A DNA stretch of 35,559 nt from Zoogloea sp044344315. Lineage in GTDB: Bacteria; Pseudomonadota; Gammaproteobacteria; Burkholderiales; Rhodocyclaceae. The stretch's first letter is position 1. The number at the start of each line of letters is the position of its first letter. The position numbers were made by a program, and so were the translations under genes. This document shows positions 24,303-31,737 of this stretch, piece by piece. The stretch lies in NCBI RefSeq assembly GCF_044344315.1, contig NZ_JBIJDC010000040.1, positions 1-35,559 on the forward strand, written 5' to 3'. The notes below the pieces were generated by a model. The model searched no databases. It had not been told where the DNA came from and was given only the letters and a program-made list of their open reading frames with translations.

Positions 24303-25229
24303 ATGACCCGCCGCGTTCCCTACACCATCATCCATGAAACCGAGTACGCCCCCTGCGGCGTGCCGGTTTCCCTGGCCCAGCACCTGCTGCACCTGATCCC
24401 CCGGGAGCTGCCCTGGCAGAGCCGGGAATCGGGGGTCATCACCATCGAGCCCGACCTGGCCCGCCTGACCGAGGGCGAAGACGCCTTCGGCAATCCGGTG
24501 GCCTGGCTGTCCCTCGACACCCCCCACGATGGCCTGCTGGTCAGGGCCGAAAGCCACGTCACCGTGATCCGCCGGCCGCTGCCCAAGGCCGAGGAATCAC
24601 CGGAGTGGGAGAGCGTGCGCGACAGCCTGCGCTACCGGCCGGAGCCCCGTGACCCCGACACCCTGGACGCACTACGCTATCTCTACGCCTCGCCCCGCGT
24701 GCCCCGCGATACCCAGCTGGCGGAGTTTGCACTGACCGCCTTCAAACCCGGCCTACCCCTGCTGGTGGCCACCCGGGCGCTGATGGAGCTGATTTTCAAG
24801 ACCTTCACCTTCGATGCCAAGGCCACCGAGGTGAGTACCCCGGTGCACGAGGTGCTGAAGAAAAAGCGCGGGGTCTGCCAGGACTTCGCCCACCTGATGA
24901 TCGCCGCCCTGCGCTCGGTGGGGGTGCCGGCACGCTACATGTCGGGCTACCTGCTCACCGACCCGCCACCGGGCAAGCCGCGCCTGATCGGTGCCGACGC
25001 CTCCCACGCCTGGGTTGCGGTGTGGTGCCCGGAAAACGGCTGGGTCGAGTACGACCCGACCAACGGCATCCAGCCCGACGTGCGTCACGTCACCCTGGGC
25101 TGGGGCCGCGACTTCCAGGACGTGTCGCCCCTGCGCGGCGTGATCCTCGGCGGCCAGGCCCAGGTACCGGACGTCCGCGTCACGGTCATCCCCGACGGAG
25201 AGAAGGCGCTTCCCCGGCCGGCGGCATGA
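24303..25229 (+). CDS. Transglutaminase-like cysteine peptidase/amidase
   Basis: A 308-residue protein. The ATG at 24303 is preferred, leaving a 22-nt gap after the ATP-grasp gene; an ATG at 24243 would overlap that gene by 38 nt. The N-terminal beta domain (VPYTIIHETEYAPCGVPVSLAQHLLHLIPR) is that of the bacterial transglutaminase-like family. The triad is C192 (RGVCQDFAHLM), H235 (SHAWVAVW) and D251 (VEYDPTNG). Most such bacterial proteins are predicted to cleave or transfer amide bonds. It is the third enzyme of the sigma-54-driven operon and could trim or transfer peptides made by the ATP-grasp ligase. Its stop overlaps, as ATGA, the start of a small repeat ORF. Confidence 0.92.
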   Translation: MTRRVPYTIIHETEYAPCGVPVSLAQHLLHLIPRELPWQSRESGVITIEPDLARLTEGEDAFGNPVAWLSLDTPHDGLLVRAESHVTVIRRPLPKAEESPEWESVRDSLRYRPEPRDPDTLDALRYLYASPRVPRDTQLAEFALTAFKPGLPLLVATRALMELIFKTFTFDAKATEVSTPVHEVLKKKRGVCQDFAHLMIAALRSVGVPARYMSGYLLTDPPPGKPRLIGADASHAWVAVWCPENGWVEYDPTNGIQPDVRHVTLGWGRDFQDVSPLRGVILGGQAQVPDVRVTVIPDGEKALPRPAA

Positions 25230-25438
25230 GCACCGCTCGGCCGTCCGAAGGTGCTCGTACCGCAGCCCGTCAGGGCGGAGGTTATCCGATAAGCACCGCT
25301 CGGCCGTCCGAAGGTGCTCGCACCGCAGCCCGTCAGGGCGGAGGTTATCCGGTAAGCACCGCTCGGCCGTCCGAAGGTGCTCGCACCGCAGCCCGTCAGG
25401 GCGAAGGTTCTCTGGCGAGCACCGCCTCCGCCCGCTGA
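25226..25438 (+). CDS. Small repeat-peptide ORF coupled to the transglutaminase gene
   Basis: A 70-residue frame whose ATG overlaps the transglutaminase stop (ATGA). After Met it consists of three 21-residue repeats, STARPSEGARTAARQGGGYP plus I or V, with the third diverging to QGEGSLA, then a STASAR tail. The unit is 63 bp, exactly 21 codons, so the frame is kept throughout. There is no leader sequence and no membrane segment; Ser, Thr, Arg, Gln and Glu are plentiful as possible modification sites. GGAGAGAAGG lies about 20 nt upstream, so translation would rely on coupling. The last 43 nt overlap the 3' end of the convergent beta-helix gene. It may be a substrate of the operon's enzymes, or the repeats may be non-coding hairpin elements that happen to be open. 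Confidence 0.4.
   Translation: MSTARPSEGARTAARQGGGYPISTARPSEGARTAARQGGGYPVSTARPSEGARTAARQGEGSLASTASAR
25229..25417. repeat. Three tandem 63-bp repeats
   Basis: Copies at 25229-25291, 25292-25354 and 25355-25417. The first two differ at two positions (CGT/CGC, ATA/GTA) and the third diverges in its last 15 bases. A fourth copy begins (AGCACCG) and stops. Each unit holds two dyads: AGCACC...GGTGCT with an inner TCGG/CCGA, and GCCC-GTCA-GGGC. The array lies where the transglutaminase and beta-helix genes converge. Confidence 0.95.
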
Positions 25439-26562
25439 AAGGCCCCGGGCGCCCAGCGGGCGGGTTCCACCAGGGGCCGGGTACCGATGGGGAAACGGAA
25501 TTCGGCCACCGGCCTCAGCGTCGTCTCCTCAACCCGTTCCACCCGGCCACGCAGCAGCGAATCGGTCGTCAGGGTGAAATCCAGCCGCGCCGGATCAAGG
25601 GTGCCCGGTGGCAGGGCATGGTTGCCCCGGTGCCAGCCCGGCAGGGCCAGGGTGAACATCCCCACGCCCACCGTGAGATTGTTGCGCGCCACCACACGGG
25701 TATCGGCAGGCAGCCTGTCGCCCCATACCCGGGCAAACAGGGCCGGCCGCCAGCCCTCGCTGATCAGCGTATTGTGGGCCATGAGCAGGCGGTTCTCCGG
25801 CCAGTGGCTACCTTCGGCGCCGTAAGCCAGCAGGGTGGGGTTGGCGCTGTCCGCCCCCTGCCCGATCACATTGCCCACCACCGCCGCCACCCCGCCTTCG
25901 GGAAACTCCAGTTCGTATGAAGCATGCCCGGCCGGCCCATCCACCAGCAGGTTGTAGCGGATGTCGTTGCGGCGGGCCCGACTTTTCAGGAGATGCCCCT
26001 GGTAGCCACCATGAAAGCGGCTGCCCTCCACCGCCAGACGCGCGATGCGACCGACGTAGAGCAGATGATGCAGGGCACGGGTGTTCCGGGGAGCATCCCG
26101 GAACACACTGTCCACCACCCTCAACTCGGCATCCACAAAGTTGGCGGTGAGGATGCCGTGCTCGTTATCCTCGAAAAGGCAGTCGCTCACTTCCAGACGA
26201 CCGCGCTCAAAGCGGATCCCGGCACCATTGTGGTCGGCCGCGCGGGCGCCGCGGAAGGCGATGTTACTGACCTTGAAACGCCCGTCGGAAAACACCCAGA
26301 TCGCCTTTCCAGCGGCCACGGTGCCCCCTGCATCGAGCACCGGACGTGCACCGACGCCACGGATCTCCAGGGATTTCTGCGGCCATACGGCCACGTCGCC
26401 GAGATAGGTGCCGGGTTGGATCAACACAGTGTCACCGTCCCGAGCGAGGCGCGCGGCGTCGGCAACGCGGGTTAACGCCGCGCCGGGACCGACGACGAGG
26501 GTCGCGGCGGAGAGCGGCATGGCGCTGACGATGAACGCAAGGGCAAGGATACGTCGATGCAC
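25396..26562 (-). CDS. Secreted right-handed parallel beta-helix protein
   Basis: A 388-residue exported protein. The GTG at 26562 is preferred because it gives a clean signal peptide (HRRILALAFIVSAMPLSAAT); a GTG at 26616 would add 18 polar residues. No strong SD precedes either. The mature part begins with a pectate-lyase-like pattern (AARLARDGDTVLIQPGTYLGDVAVW) and continues with beta-helix rungs (IAFRGARAADHNGAGIRFERG, LEVSDCLFEDNEHGILTANF, DSVFRDAPRN, HNTLISEG). Such proteins bind or cleave polysaccharides at the cell surface. Catalytic residues cannot be named from the sequence. Its 3' end runs into the third tandem repeat. It is divergent from the triple-VanZ gene, suggesting a shared link to envelope polysaccharide. 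Confidence 0.78.
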   Translation of the reverse strand: MHRRILALAFIVSAMPLSAATLVVGPGAALTRVADAARLARDGDTVLIQPGTYLGDVAVWPQKSLEIRGVGARPVLDAGGTVAAGKAIWVFSDGRFKVSNIAFRGARAADHNGAGIRFERGRLEVSDCLFEDNEHGILTANFVDAELRVVDSVFRDAPRNTRALHHLLYVGRIARLAVEGSRFHGGYQGHLLKSRARRNDIRYNLLVDGPAGHASYELEFPEGGVAAVVGNVIGQGADSANPTLLAYGAEGSHWPENRLLMAHNTLISEGWRPALFARVWGDRLPADTRVVARNNLTVGVGMFTLALPGWHRGNHALPPGTLDPARLDFTLTTDSLLRGRVERVEETTLRPVAEFRFPIGTRPLVEPARWAPGAFQRAEAVLAREPSP

Positions 26563-26660
26563 GCGGGCCGATTGTTGGTCTGACAACACAGCGTCGGGAT
26601 GGGAATAAAGTGGCACAACGCCATGCTAAACGTATTCGTCACCGGCCGTCGGGTCCTGCA

Positions 26661-26689
26661 TTGAGCAGCATCCGGATGCTGAGTACCAT
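26661..26689 (+). promoter_or_regulatory. Candidate sigma-70 promoter of the VanZ-family gene
   Basis: TTGAGC (26661-26666) and TACCAT (26684-26689) are 17 nt apart, each matching four of six consensus bases, with a predicted start near 26696 and a leader of about 26 nt. The 16-bp palindrome fills the spacer. Confidence 0.5.
26666..26681. promoter_or_regulatory. 16-bp perfect palindrome, candidate operator
   Basis: CAGCATCCGGATGCTG is its own reverse complement. It lies in the divergent gap between the beta-helix and VanZ-family genes, inside the spacer of the predicted promoter, where a dimeric regulator would repress. The regulator is not identifiable in this window. Confidence 0.55.
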
Positions 26690-26721
26690 GGCGGATTCCT
26701 CTTACAGGCCGTGATTCCAGC

Positions 26722-29085
26722 ATGCCCCCCCAAGCCCAGTTTTCCGGCACGGACCGGCGGCCCCCCCCGCAGGACCCGGCTCACGTGCTGTCACGCTTGT
26801 GGACCTACGTCTTCCTTGGCAGCCTGACCTTCCTCATCTATGGCAGCCTGGTGCCCCTCAACTATCAGCCCATGCCCTGGCGCACGGCAGTCGATGCCTT
26901 CCTCGCCCTGCGTGATGCACCCCAGGGCCAGGGCGGCAGCATCGACTGGGCCAGCAACTTCCTGCTCACCGTGCCCATCAGCTTCGCTGCCGGCGCCCTT
27001 TTCCTGCCTGGCCAGTCGGGCCTCGGGCGGCTGCTGGCCAGGGGCCTGATCGTGATCGGCATCGGCCTGATATCAGCCGGGGTCGAGTTCACCCAGCAGT
27101 TCTTTCCCCCCCGCAACGTCTCTCTTAGTGACATCCAGGCCCAGGCGCTCGGCGCCGTCGCCGGCCTGATGGGCCAGCACATCTGGGGCGAACCGGTGTC
27201 CCGCTGGCTGACTGGCTGGTGGCAGCACGAACGTAGCACCGACCGGCTGGTCCGCGTCCTCAAGCTCTACCTTGTCGTATTAGCGGCCTTTAACCTGCTG
27301 CCCCTCGACCTGACCATCAGCCCGGTGGAGATCTATCACAAGTGGTCGGAGGGGCGCATCGTGCTGATCCCGTTCGCCGGCCTCCGGGGATCCCTGGCAG
27401 ACCGGGTCTACGAGTGTTTCACCGACATGGCGGTGTGGATGCCGATCGGGGTTTTGCTGAGCCTGTCCGGGCGTGGCCGGACGCTACAGGTTGCACTGAT
27501 CGGCATGCTGCTGGCGGCGGCCCTCGAGAGCCTCCAACTGTTCGTCTACTCCCGCTGGACAGACATCACCGACATCGTGCTGGCCGGCGTGGGCAGCTTC
27601 CTCGGAGCCGCCCTGGCCCGGCCTCTACGTGCCCCCTCCCCAAGCCGCCAGCGTTCAGAGGGGGGCTGGTATGCCGCCTGGGCGGGGTGGGCGGTTTCAA
27701 TTCTCGCGCTGTTTTGGTTCCCCTTCAATTTCCAGCTCAGTCCAGTCGAAGGTTCATTGCTGCAGGTTCCCTTCGCCAACTACCAGGTCCAGGACGAGTA
27801 CAACGCGGCCAATGAAGTGCTGCGCAAGATCGGCCTGTTCCTGCCCGGTGGCTTGCTGTGGGGCATGGCGCGTGCCAGCCGGCGACAGGACGGGCGGCAC
27901 AGCCGCTCCGGCGTGGGCGTGCTGCTCGTCATCGCCCTGCTCGTGGAAGGCGGGCAGATCTTCCTGCCCGGCAAGGTGGCCGACCCCACCGACGTGCTCC
28001 TTGAACTCCTAGGCGGCTGGCTCGGGCTGCTGCTGGCGACAACGCTGATGCGCGCCGCAGACCAGCCCTCGAGCCCGACACCGCCACCGCCCTTCGCGCG
28101 CGCCGCGCCCTCACCGGCCCCAAAAGCGTCAGGTCAGCCGCGCCCGGTGTCCGCCCGCCCAACCGGCCTTCCCGGTCTGGGCAGCCACGCTCTGGCTGTG
28201 CTCGGGCTGGCGGTAGCCATCGGCATCGCGGTGCGCCTGCCGGGCGTACCCTACAACGTCCGCGAACTGGTGTCCGGCGGCCCCACCGGCGCCCTGTCCC
28301 TGCTGTCACTTGCCGTCGCCAGCTATCTGCTCGCCAACGCGGCGCTGCCGCTGGGCAACGGCCGGCTGGCATCGCGCATGCTCGCGGCACCCCTGTGGCT
28401 CGCAGCCAGCGGCACCCTCGTCTTTACCCTGTTGCGCATCGGTGTGCCCACCGAAAGCATGGATGACATCGTCGGATCCCCCGTCCTGGGCTGGCGGTGG
28501 GAGTGGGAGCGACTGGGCCGCTTCATCGCGCTGTGGATGGCTGTCGGCCTGCAGGTCATCGGCGGCTTCGCAGCCGCTGCCGCCCTGGGCAATGCCCGCC
28601 GTCTTCCGCTGCTGCTCAACTGGGCCATCGTCGCCGCCGTCGCCGCCGGCCCCCTGTTCCATGTGGTCATCACCCTGGCCGCCACCGACAACCTCACCGA
28701 GCTGGTCGGCCGCGGCGGCAGCTTCGTGGCGAGCGCACTTCTTGCCCTGGGTCTGATGGCCGTCGCCCTGAGCGGTGCCAGCCTGTCGGCCCTGGCCGTC
28801 GGCGCCCGGCCCCGCGCGGGCCTGGCGCTCGGTTTCGCAGCAGGGGCCGCGCTGGCGCCGCTGTGCTTCATCCTTGGATCGGAGGCCACCATCGTCAAGT
28901 ACGACAAAGTCTTTTCGGCGCTGCAGTTCCTGCTGAGCACCGACAGGGGGCACTATGCAACAGGTGCGGCGCTATGGCTGCGCCTGGCTGCGGCCATTGC
29001 CGTTGCCATCCTCGCCTTGTCGGCACTGCAGCACCTCCACTGGCGCAGCTTGCTGGCAGGCGAGACGCGAGGCCGCAAAGCTTGA
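26722..29085 (+). CDS. Large polytopic membrane protein with three VanZ-like domains
   Basis: A 787-residue inner-membrane protein. Three VanZ-like segments can be seen, each with the helix-glutamate-aspartate pattern. The first (about 35-150) contains DWASNFLLTVPISF and GVEFTQQFFPPRNVSLSDI. The second (about 190-300) contains ECFTDMAVWMPIGVLL and ALESLQLFVYSRWTDITDI. The third (about 330-440) contains NEVLRKIGLFLPGGLLWG and LVEGGQIFLPGKVADPTD. A Pro/Ala/Ser-rich linker (about 452-485) leads to a C-terminal domain of several more helices (about 490-780) that I do not recognise. VanZ proteins give teicoplanin resistance in enterococci, but most homologues in Gram-negatives are uncharacterised and often lie near exopolysaccharide genes. 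Typical family length is below 200 residues, so the triplication is notable. No good SD is visible. Confidence 0.8.
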   Translation: MPPQAQFSGTDRRPPPQDPAHVLSRLWTYVFLGSLTFLIYGSLVPLNYQPMPWRTAVDAFLALRDAPQGQGGSIDWASNFLLTVPISFAAGALFLPGQSGLGRLLARGLIVIGIGLISAGVEFTQQFFPPRNVSLSDIQAQALGAVAGLMGQHIWGEPVSRWLTGWWQHERSTDRLVRVLKLYLVVLAAFNLLPLDLTISPVEIYHKWSEGRIVLIPFAGLRGSLADRVYECFTDMAVWMPIGVLLSLSGRGRTLQVALIGMLLAAALESLQLFVYSRWTDITDIVLAGVGSFLGAALARPLRAPSPSRQRSEGGWYAAWAGWAVSILALFWFPFNFQLSPVEGSLLQVPFANYQVQDEYNAANEVLRKIGLFLPGGLLWGMARASRRQDGRHSRSGVGVLLVIALLVEGGQIFLPGKVADPTDVLLELLGGWLGLLLATTLMRAADQPSSPTPPPPFARAAPSPAPKASGQPRPVSARPTGLPGLGSHALAVLGLAVAIGIAVRLPGVPYNVRELVSGGPTGALSLLSLAVASYLLANAALPLGNGRLASRMLAAPLWLAASGTLVFTLLRIGVPTESMDDIVGSPVLGWRWEWERLGRFIALWMAVGLQVIGGFAAAAALGNARRLPLLLNWAIVAAVAAGPLFHVVITLAATDNLTELVGRGGSFVASALLALGLMAVALSGASLSALAVGARPRAGLALGFAAGAALAPLCFILGSEATIVKYDKVFSALQFLLSTDRGHYATGAALWLRLAAAIAVAILALSALQHLHWRSLLAGETRGRKA

Positions 29086-29136
29086 CCCCGTCGCAAAGGG
29101 AACGCAGCATAGGTTGCCAAATTGCCTGCATCTACC

Positions 29137-30105
29137 ATGTCTCAGACACGCGTCCCCGCCGAACCCACGCCCGGCCTGCGTGCCAGGCCGCTTCTCGCCG
29201 CGCTCCTGGCCACCCGCCCGGCCTTTCTCGGGGTCACCCTGTTCGCCTGCCTGATCGGCCTGGCCACGGCCCATGGCAGCGGCGTGCCGGTAGACACGCC
29301 CAAGGCGGTGCTGACCGTGCTCTTCGCCCTGCTCGCCCACGCCGGCATCAACGTGCTCAATGACTACTACGACGCCCGCAGCGGCGCCGACGCGGCCAAC
29401 ACCGAGCGCCTCTTCCCCTTCACCGGCGGCAGCCGCTTCATCCAGAACGGCGTGCTCAGCGAAGCCGAGACCGGCCGCCTGGGTTATGCCCTGCTGGCCC
29501 TGGTAGTGCCGGCCGGCCTGTGGCTCAGCCTGCAGTCGGCGCCGGGGCTGCTGTTGATCGGCCTGGCCGGGCTGTTCCTGGGCTGGGCCTACACCGCGCC
29601 ACCCCTGGCCCTGGTGAGTCGGGGCCTGGGCGAGGCTGCCGTGGCGGCGGGCTGGCTGATCGTCGTGGCGGGCGCCGATTTCGTGCAGCGCGGCGCCTTC
29701 TCGGCCACGCCCCTGGTCGCCGGCCTGTCCTATGCATTGCTGGTGGCGGCCATCCTGTTCATCAACGAATTCCCCGACCGGCGCGGTGATGAGGCCGCCG
29801 GCAAGCGCACCCTGGTGGTCCGCCTGGGTCCCGACAACGCCAAGTGGGCCCTGCTCGGCCTGGTGCTGGTGGCCTACGCCTGGCTGGTGCTGATGGTCGG
29901 GCGCGACCGCCTGCCCCAGGGCGCCGCCGCCGCCGCGATGACCCTGGTGTTCTCCTTCCGGGCAGCCCGCACCCTGATGGCCCACGCCCACGAGCCCGCC
30001 GAGCTGGCCCCGGCCCTCAAACTCACCATCCTCGCTGCCAACCTGCACGGCCTGGTGCTGGCGGCCACCCTGGCCTTCGGACGCTGGCCCGGAGCCATCC
30101 AATGA
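29137..30105 (+). CDS. UbiA-family prenyltransferase
   Basis: A 322-residue polytopic membrane enzyme transferring a polyprenyl chain to an aromatic or other acceptor. The ATG at 29137 is chosen; an upstream TTG at 29122 is less likely. The two Asp-rich motifs that bind Mg-diphosphate are present: NVLNDYYDARSGAD (about residues 76-89) and INEFPDRRGDEAAGK (about 208-222). The spacing and the GGSRFIQNGVLS segment recall MenA/UbiA-like proteins that are neither UbiA (4-hydroxybenzoate) nor CyoE. A menaquinone or unknown lipid product is possible. It overlaps the HAD gene by ATGA and lies 51 nt after the VanZ-family gene. Confidence 0.85.
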   Translation: MSQTRVPAEPTPGLRARPLLAALLATRPAFLGVTLFACLIGLATAHGSGVPVDTPKAVLTVLFALLAHAGINVLNDYYDARSGADAANTERLFPFTGGSRFIQNGVLSEAETGRLGYALLALVVPAGLWLSLQSAPGLLLIGLAGLFLGWAYTAPPLALVSRGLGEAAVAAGWLIVVAGADFVQRGAFSATPLVAGLSYALLVAAILFINEFPDRRGDEAAGKRTLVVRLGPDNAKWALLGLVLVAYAWLVLMVGRDRLPQGAAAAAMTLVFSFRAARTLMAHAHEPAELAPALKLTILAANLHGLVLAATLAFGRWPGAIQ

Positions 30106-30800
30106 CGCAAACCCAGCCGTTCTCCCTGCCCTTCGCCCCCGACGACATCCACGCCGTCATCTTTGACATGGACGGGCTGCTCCTCGACAGCGAGCGGGTG
30201 GCCCTGGCCACAGTGGCCGAAGCGGCGGCAGAACTGGGCGTGGCGTGGCGCTACGAGGTGGGCCTGGCCCTGGTCGGCCTCAACTCGAAAGACGGCCCGG
30301 CGGTGATCCGCCAGCACCTGGGTGAGGACTACCCCACGGCCGCGCTCTACGACACCTTCGGCCGTCTGTACGAGGTAGCCATCGCCGAAGGACGCATCCC
30401 CCTCAAGGGCGGCGTCACCGCCCTCTTCGACGTGCTCGACACCTTGGGCCTGGGCCGTGTGGTGGCCACCTCCACCCGCCGTTCCCGGGCCGAACCCAAG
30501 CTGGCGGCCGTAGGCTTGCTGCCGCGGGTGCACGGCATGGTCTGCGGTGACGAAGTGAGCCGCGGCAAGCCGGCGCCCGACATCTTTCTGGCCGCTGCGG
30601 CGCGGCTTGGCGTGGCAGTGGAGAATTGCTTGGTGCTGGAAGACTCCAACGCCGGCGTGCGCGGTGCCCTGGCGGCCGGCACCCGGGTAGTGATGGTGCC
30701 CGACCTGCTGCAACCCGCCGACGACCTGCGCGCCGCCCGGGTACCGGTGGCAGCCAGCCTCCACGACATAGCCGGCTTCCTGGCCACGAGGCGCGCCTGA
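30102..30800 (+). CDS. HAD-superfamily phosphatase/phosphomutase (beta-PGM-like)
   Basis: A 232-residue cytoplasmic hydrolase. Motif I is VIFDMDGLLLDSE (about residues 19-31, nucleophile DMD). Motif II is the Thr/Ser in VVATSTRRSR. Motif III Lys is in SRGKPAPDIFLAAA, and motif IV is VLEDSNAGVRGALAAG. The helical cap between residues 30 and 100 makes it subclass I, like beta-phosphoglucomutase, phosphoglycolate phosphatase and sugar-phosphate phosphatases. The substrate cannot be told. It overlaps the prenyltransferase stop (ATGA) and shares one base with the next gene, so it belongs to the same operon. Confidence 0.9.
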   Translation: MTQTQPFSLPFAPDDIHAVIFDMDGLLLDSERVALATVAEAAAELGVAWRYEVGLALVGLNSKDGPAVIRQHLGEDYPTAALYDTFGRLYEVAIAEGRIPLKGGVTALFDVLDTLGLGRVVATSTRRSRAEPKLAAVGLLPRVHGMVCGDEVSRGKPAPDIFLAAAARLGVAVENCLVLEDSNAGVRGALAAGTRVVMVPDLLQPADDLRAARVPVAASLHDIAGFLATRRA

Positions 30801-31114
30801 TGCGTACAGCCCTGCTCTTCGCCCTCCTGTTTCAGGCCGTTCCGGCCCTGGCCCAGGACACCGGCTCCACCGCCTTCTGCCTGTTTCCCGTACCCGCCGA
30901 TGGCGGGGTGCAACGCTGGATCAACCTGGGCATCGTCCAGTACGTGGATGCCCGGCCCGACGATATCCGCATCTACTACGGCGGTGGCAACCTGGGGAGC
31001 GGCCACGAGGCCCGCATCCCGGTGAAAAACCGCGAGGAGGCCGACGCCGTCCTCGCCCGCCTGCGCCGCAGTGCTGCCCTTTGTGCTAAACCCGCCTCCG
31101 GAGGCTCCCCATGA
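30800..31114 (+). CDS. Hypothetical small secreted protein
   Basis: A 104-residue protein starting at the ATG that shares its first base with the HAD stop. A signal peptide is clear (MRTALLFALLFQAVPALAQ). The mature part reads FCLFPVPADGGVQRWINLGIVQYV, then IRIYYGGGNLGSGHEARIPVKNREEADAVLARLRR, with two cysteines that could pair (one in the FCLFP segment, one in ALCAKP). It resembles small periplasmic proteins found in betaproteobacteria with no assigned role. It ends in an ATGA overlap with the GST gene. Coding status is supported by coupling on both sides and by the signal peptide. Confidence 0.75.
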   Translation: MRTALLFALLFQAVPALAQDTGSTAFCLFPVPADGGVQRWINLGIVQYVDARPDDIRIYYGGGNLGSGHEARIPVKNREEADAVLARLRRSAALCAKPASGGSP

Positions 31115-31722
31115 AACTCATCGGCATGCTGGATTCACCCTTTGTCCGCCGCACCTTCATCAGCGCCCGGATGCTCGGAATTCCCCTGGAGCACCAGTCC
31201 CTGTCGGTCTTCCGCAACTTCGACGCATTTCACGCCATCAACCCGCTCGTCAAGGCGCCGACCCTGGTGTTCGACGATGGCGAGGTGATGGTGGACAGCT
31301 CCCAGATCATCGCCTGGCTGGAACACGTGGCAGCCCCCGGCCACAGCCTGTGGCCCACCGACCCGACCCTCTACCGGCGCTGCCTGCAGCTCACCAGCCT
31401 GGGCCTGGCCGCCGCCGAGAAGAGTGTGCATCGGGCGTATGAAACCAAGGTGCGTGACAAGACCCTCCGTGACCCGGACTGGCTGCGCCGGATCGAGGGG
31501 CAGATCGCCGACACCTACGCCGTACTGGAACAGCACGTGGGCGATGACGACTGGCTGTGTGGCGAGCGCCCCACCCAGGCCGACATCACGGTAGCGGTGG
31601 CCTGGCGTTTCACCCATTATTCGGCCCCCGGCCTGGTGGCCGACAGCGACTACCCGGGCATCGCCGCCCTGGCGGCCAGTGCCGAGGCCCTGCCAGCCTT
31701 CACCGCCGCCGATTACTCGTAA
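31111..31722 (+). CDS. Glutathione S-transferase family protein
   Basis: A 203-residue cytoplasmic protein. The N-terminal thioredoxin-like domain (MKLIGMLDSPFVRRTFISAR, then NPLVKAPTLVFDDGEVMVDSSQIIAWLE) has the glutathione-contacting cis-Pro (KAPTL) and DSS motif. Ser or Tyr near residue 9 would be the activating residue. The C-terminal helical domain (about 85-200) includes WLCGERPTQADITVAVAW, the usual N-capping box. Similar to the GST groups near ruvA in Rhodocyclales-like genomes; substrate unknown. It overlaps the small secreted protein gene by ATGA and precedes ruvA by 15 nt. Confidence 0.9.
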   Translation: MKLIGMLDSPFVRRTFISARMLGIPLEHQSLSVFRNFDAFHAINPLVKAPTLVFDDGEVMVDSSQIIAWLEHVAAPGHSLWPTDPTLYRRCLQLTSLGLAAAEKSVHRAYETKVRDKTLRDPDWLRRIEGQIADTYAVLEQHVGDDDWLCGERPTQADITVAVAWRFTHYSAPGLVADSDYPGIAALAASAEALPAFTAADYS

Positions 31723-31737
31723 CCCCTGAAAGCACTC

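Noticed and set aside
25229..25417. CRISPR array
   Set aside because: Units are directly adjacent 63-bp repeats with no unique spacers and no cas genes nearby.
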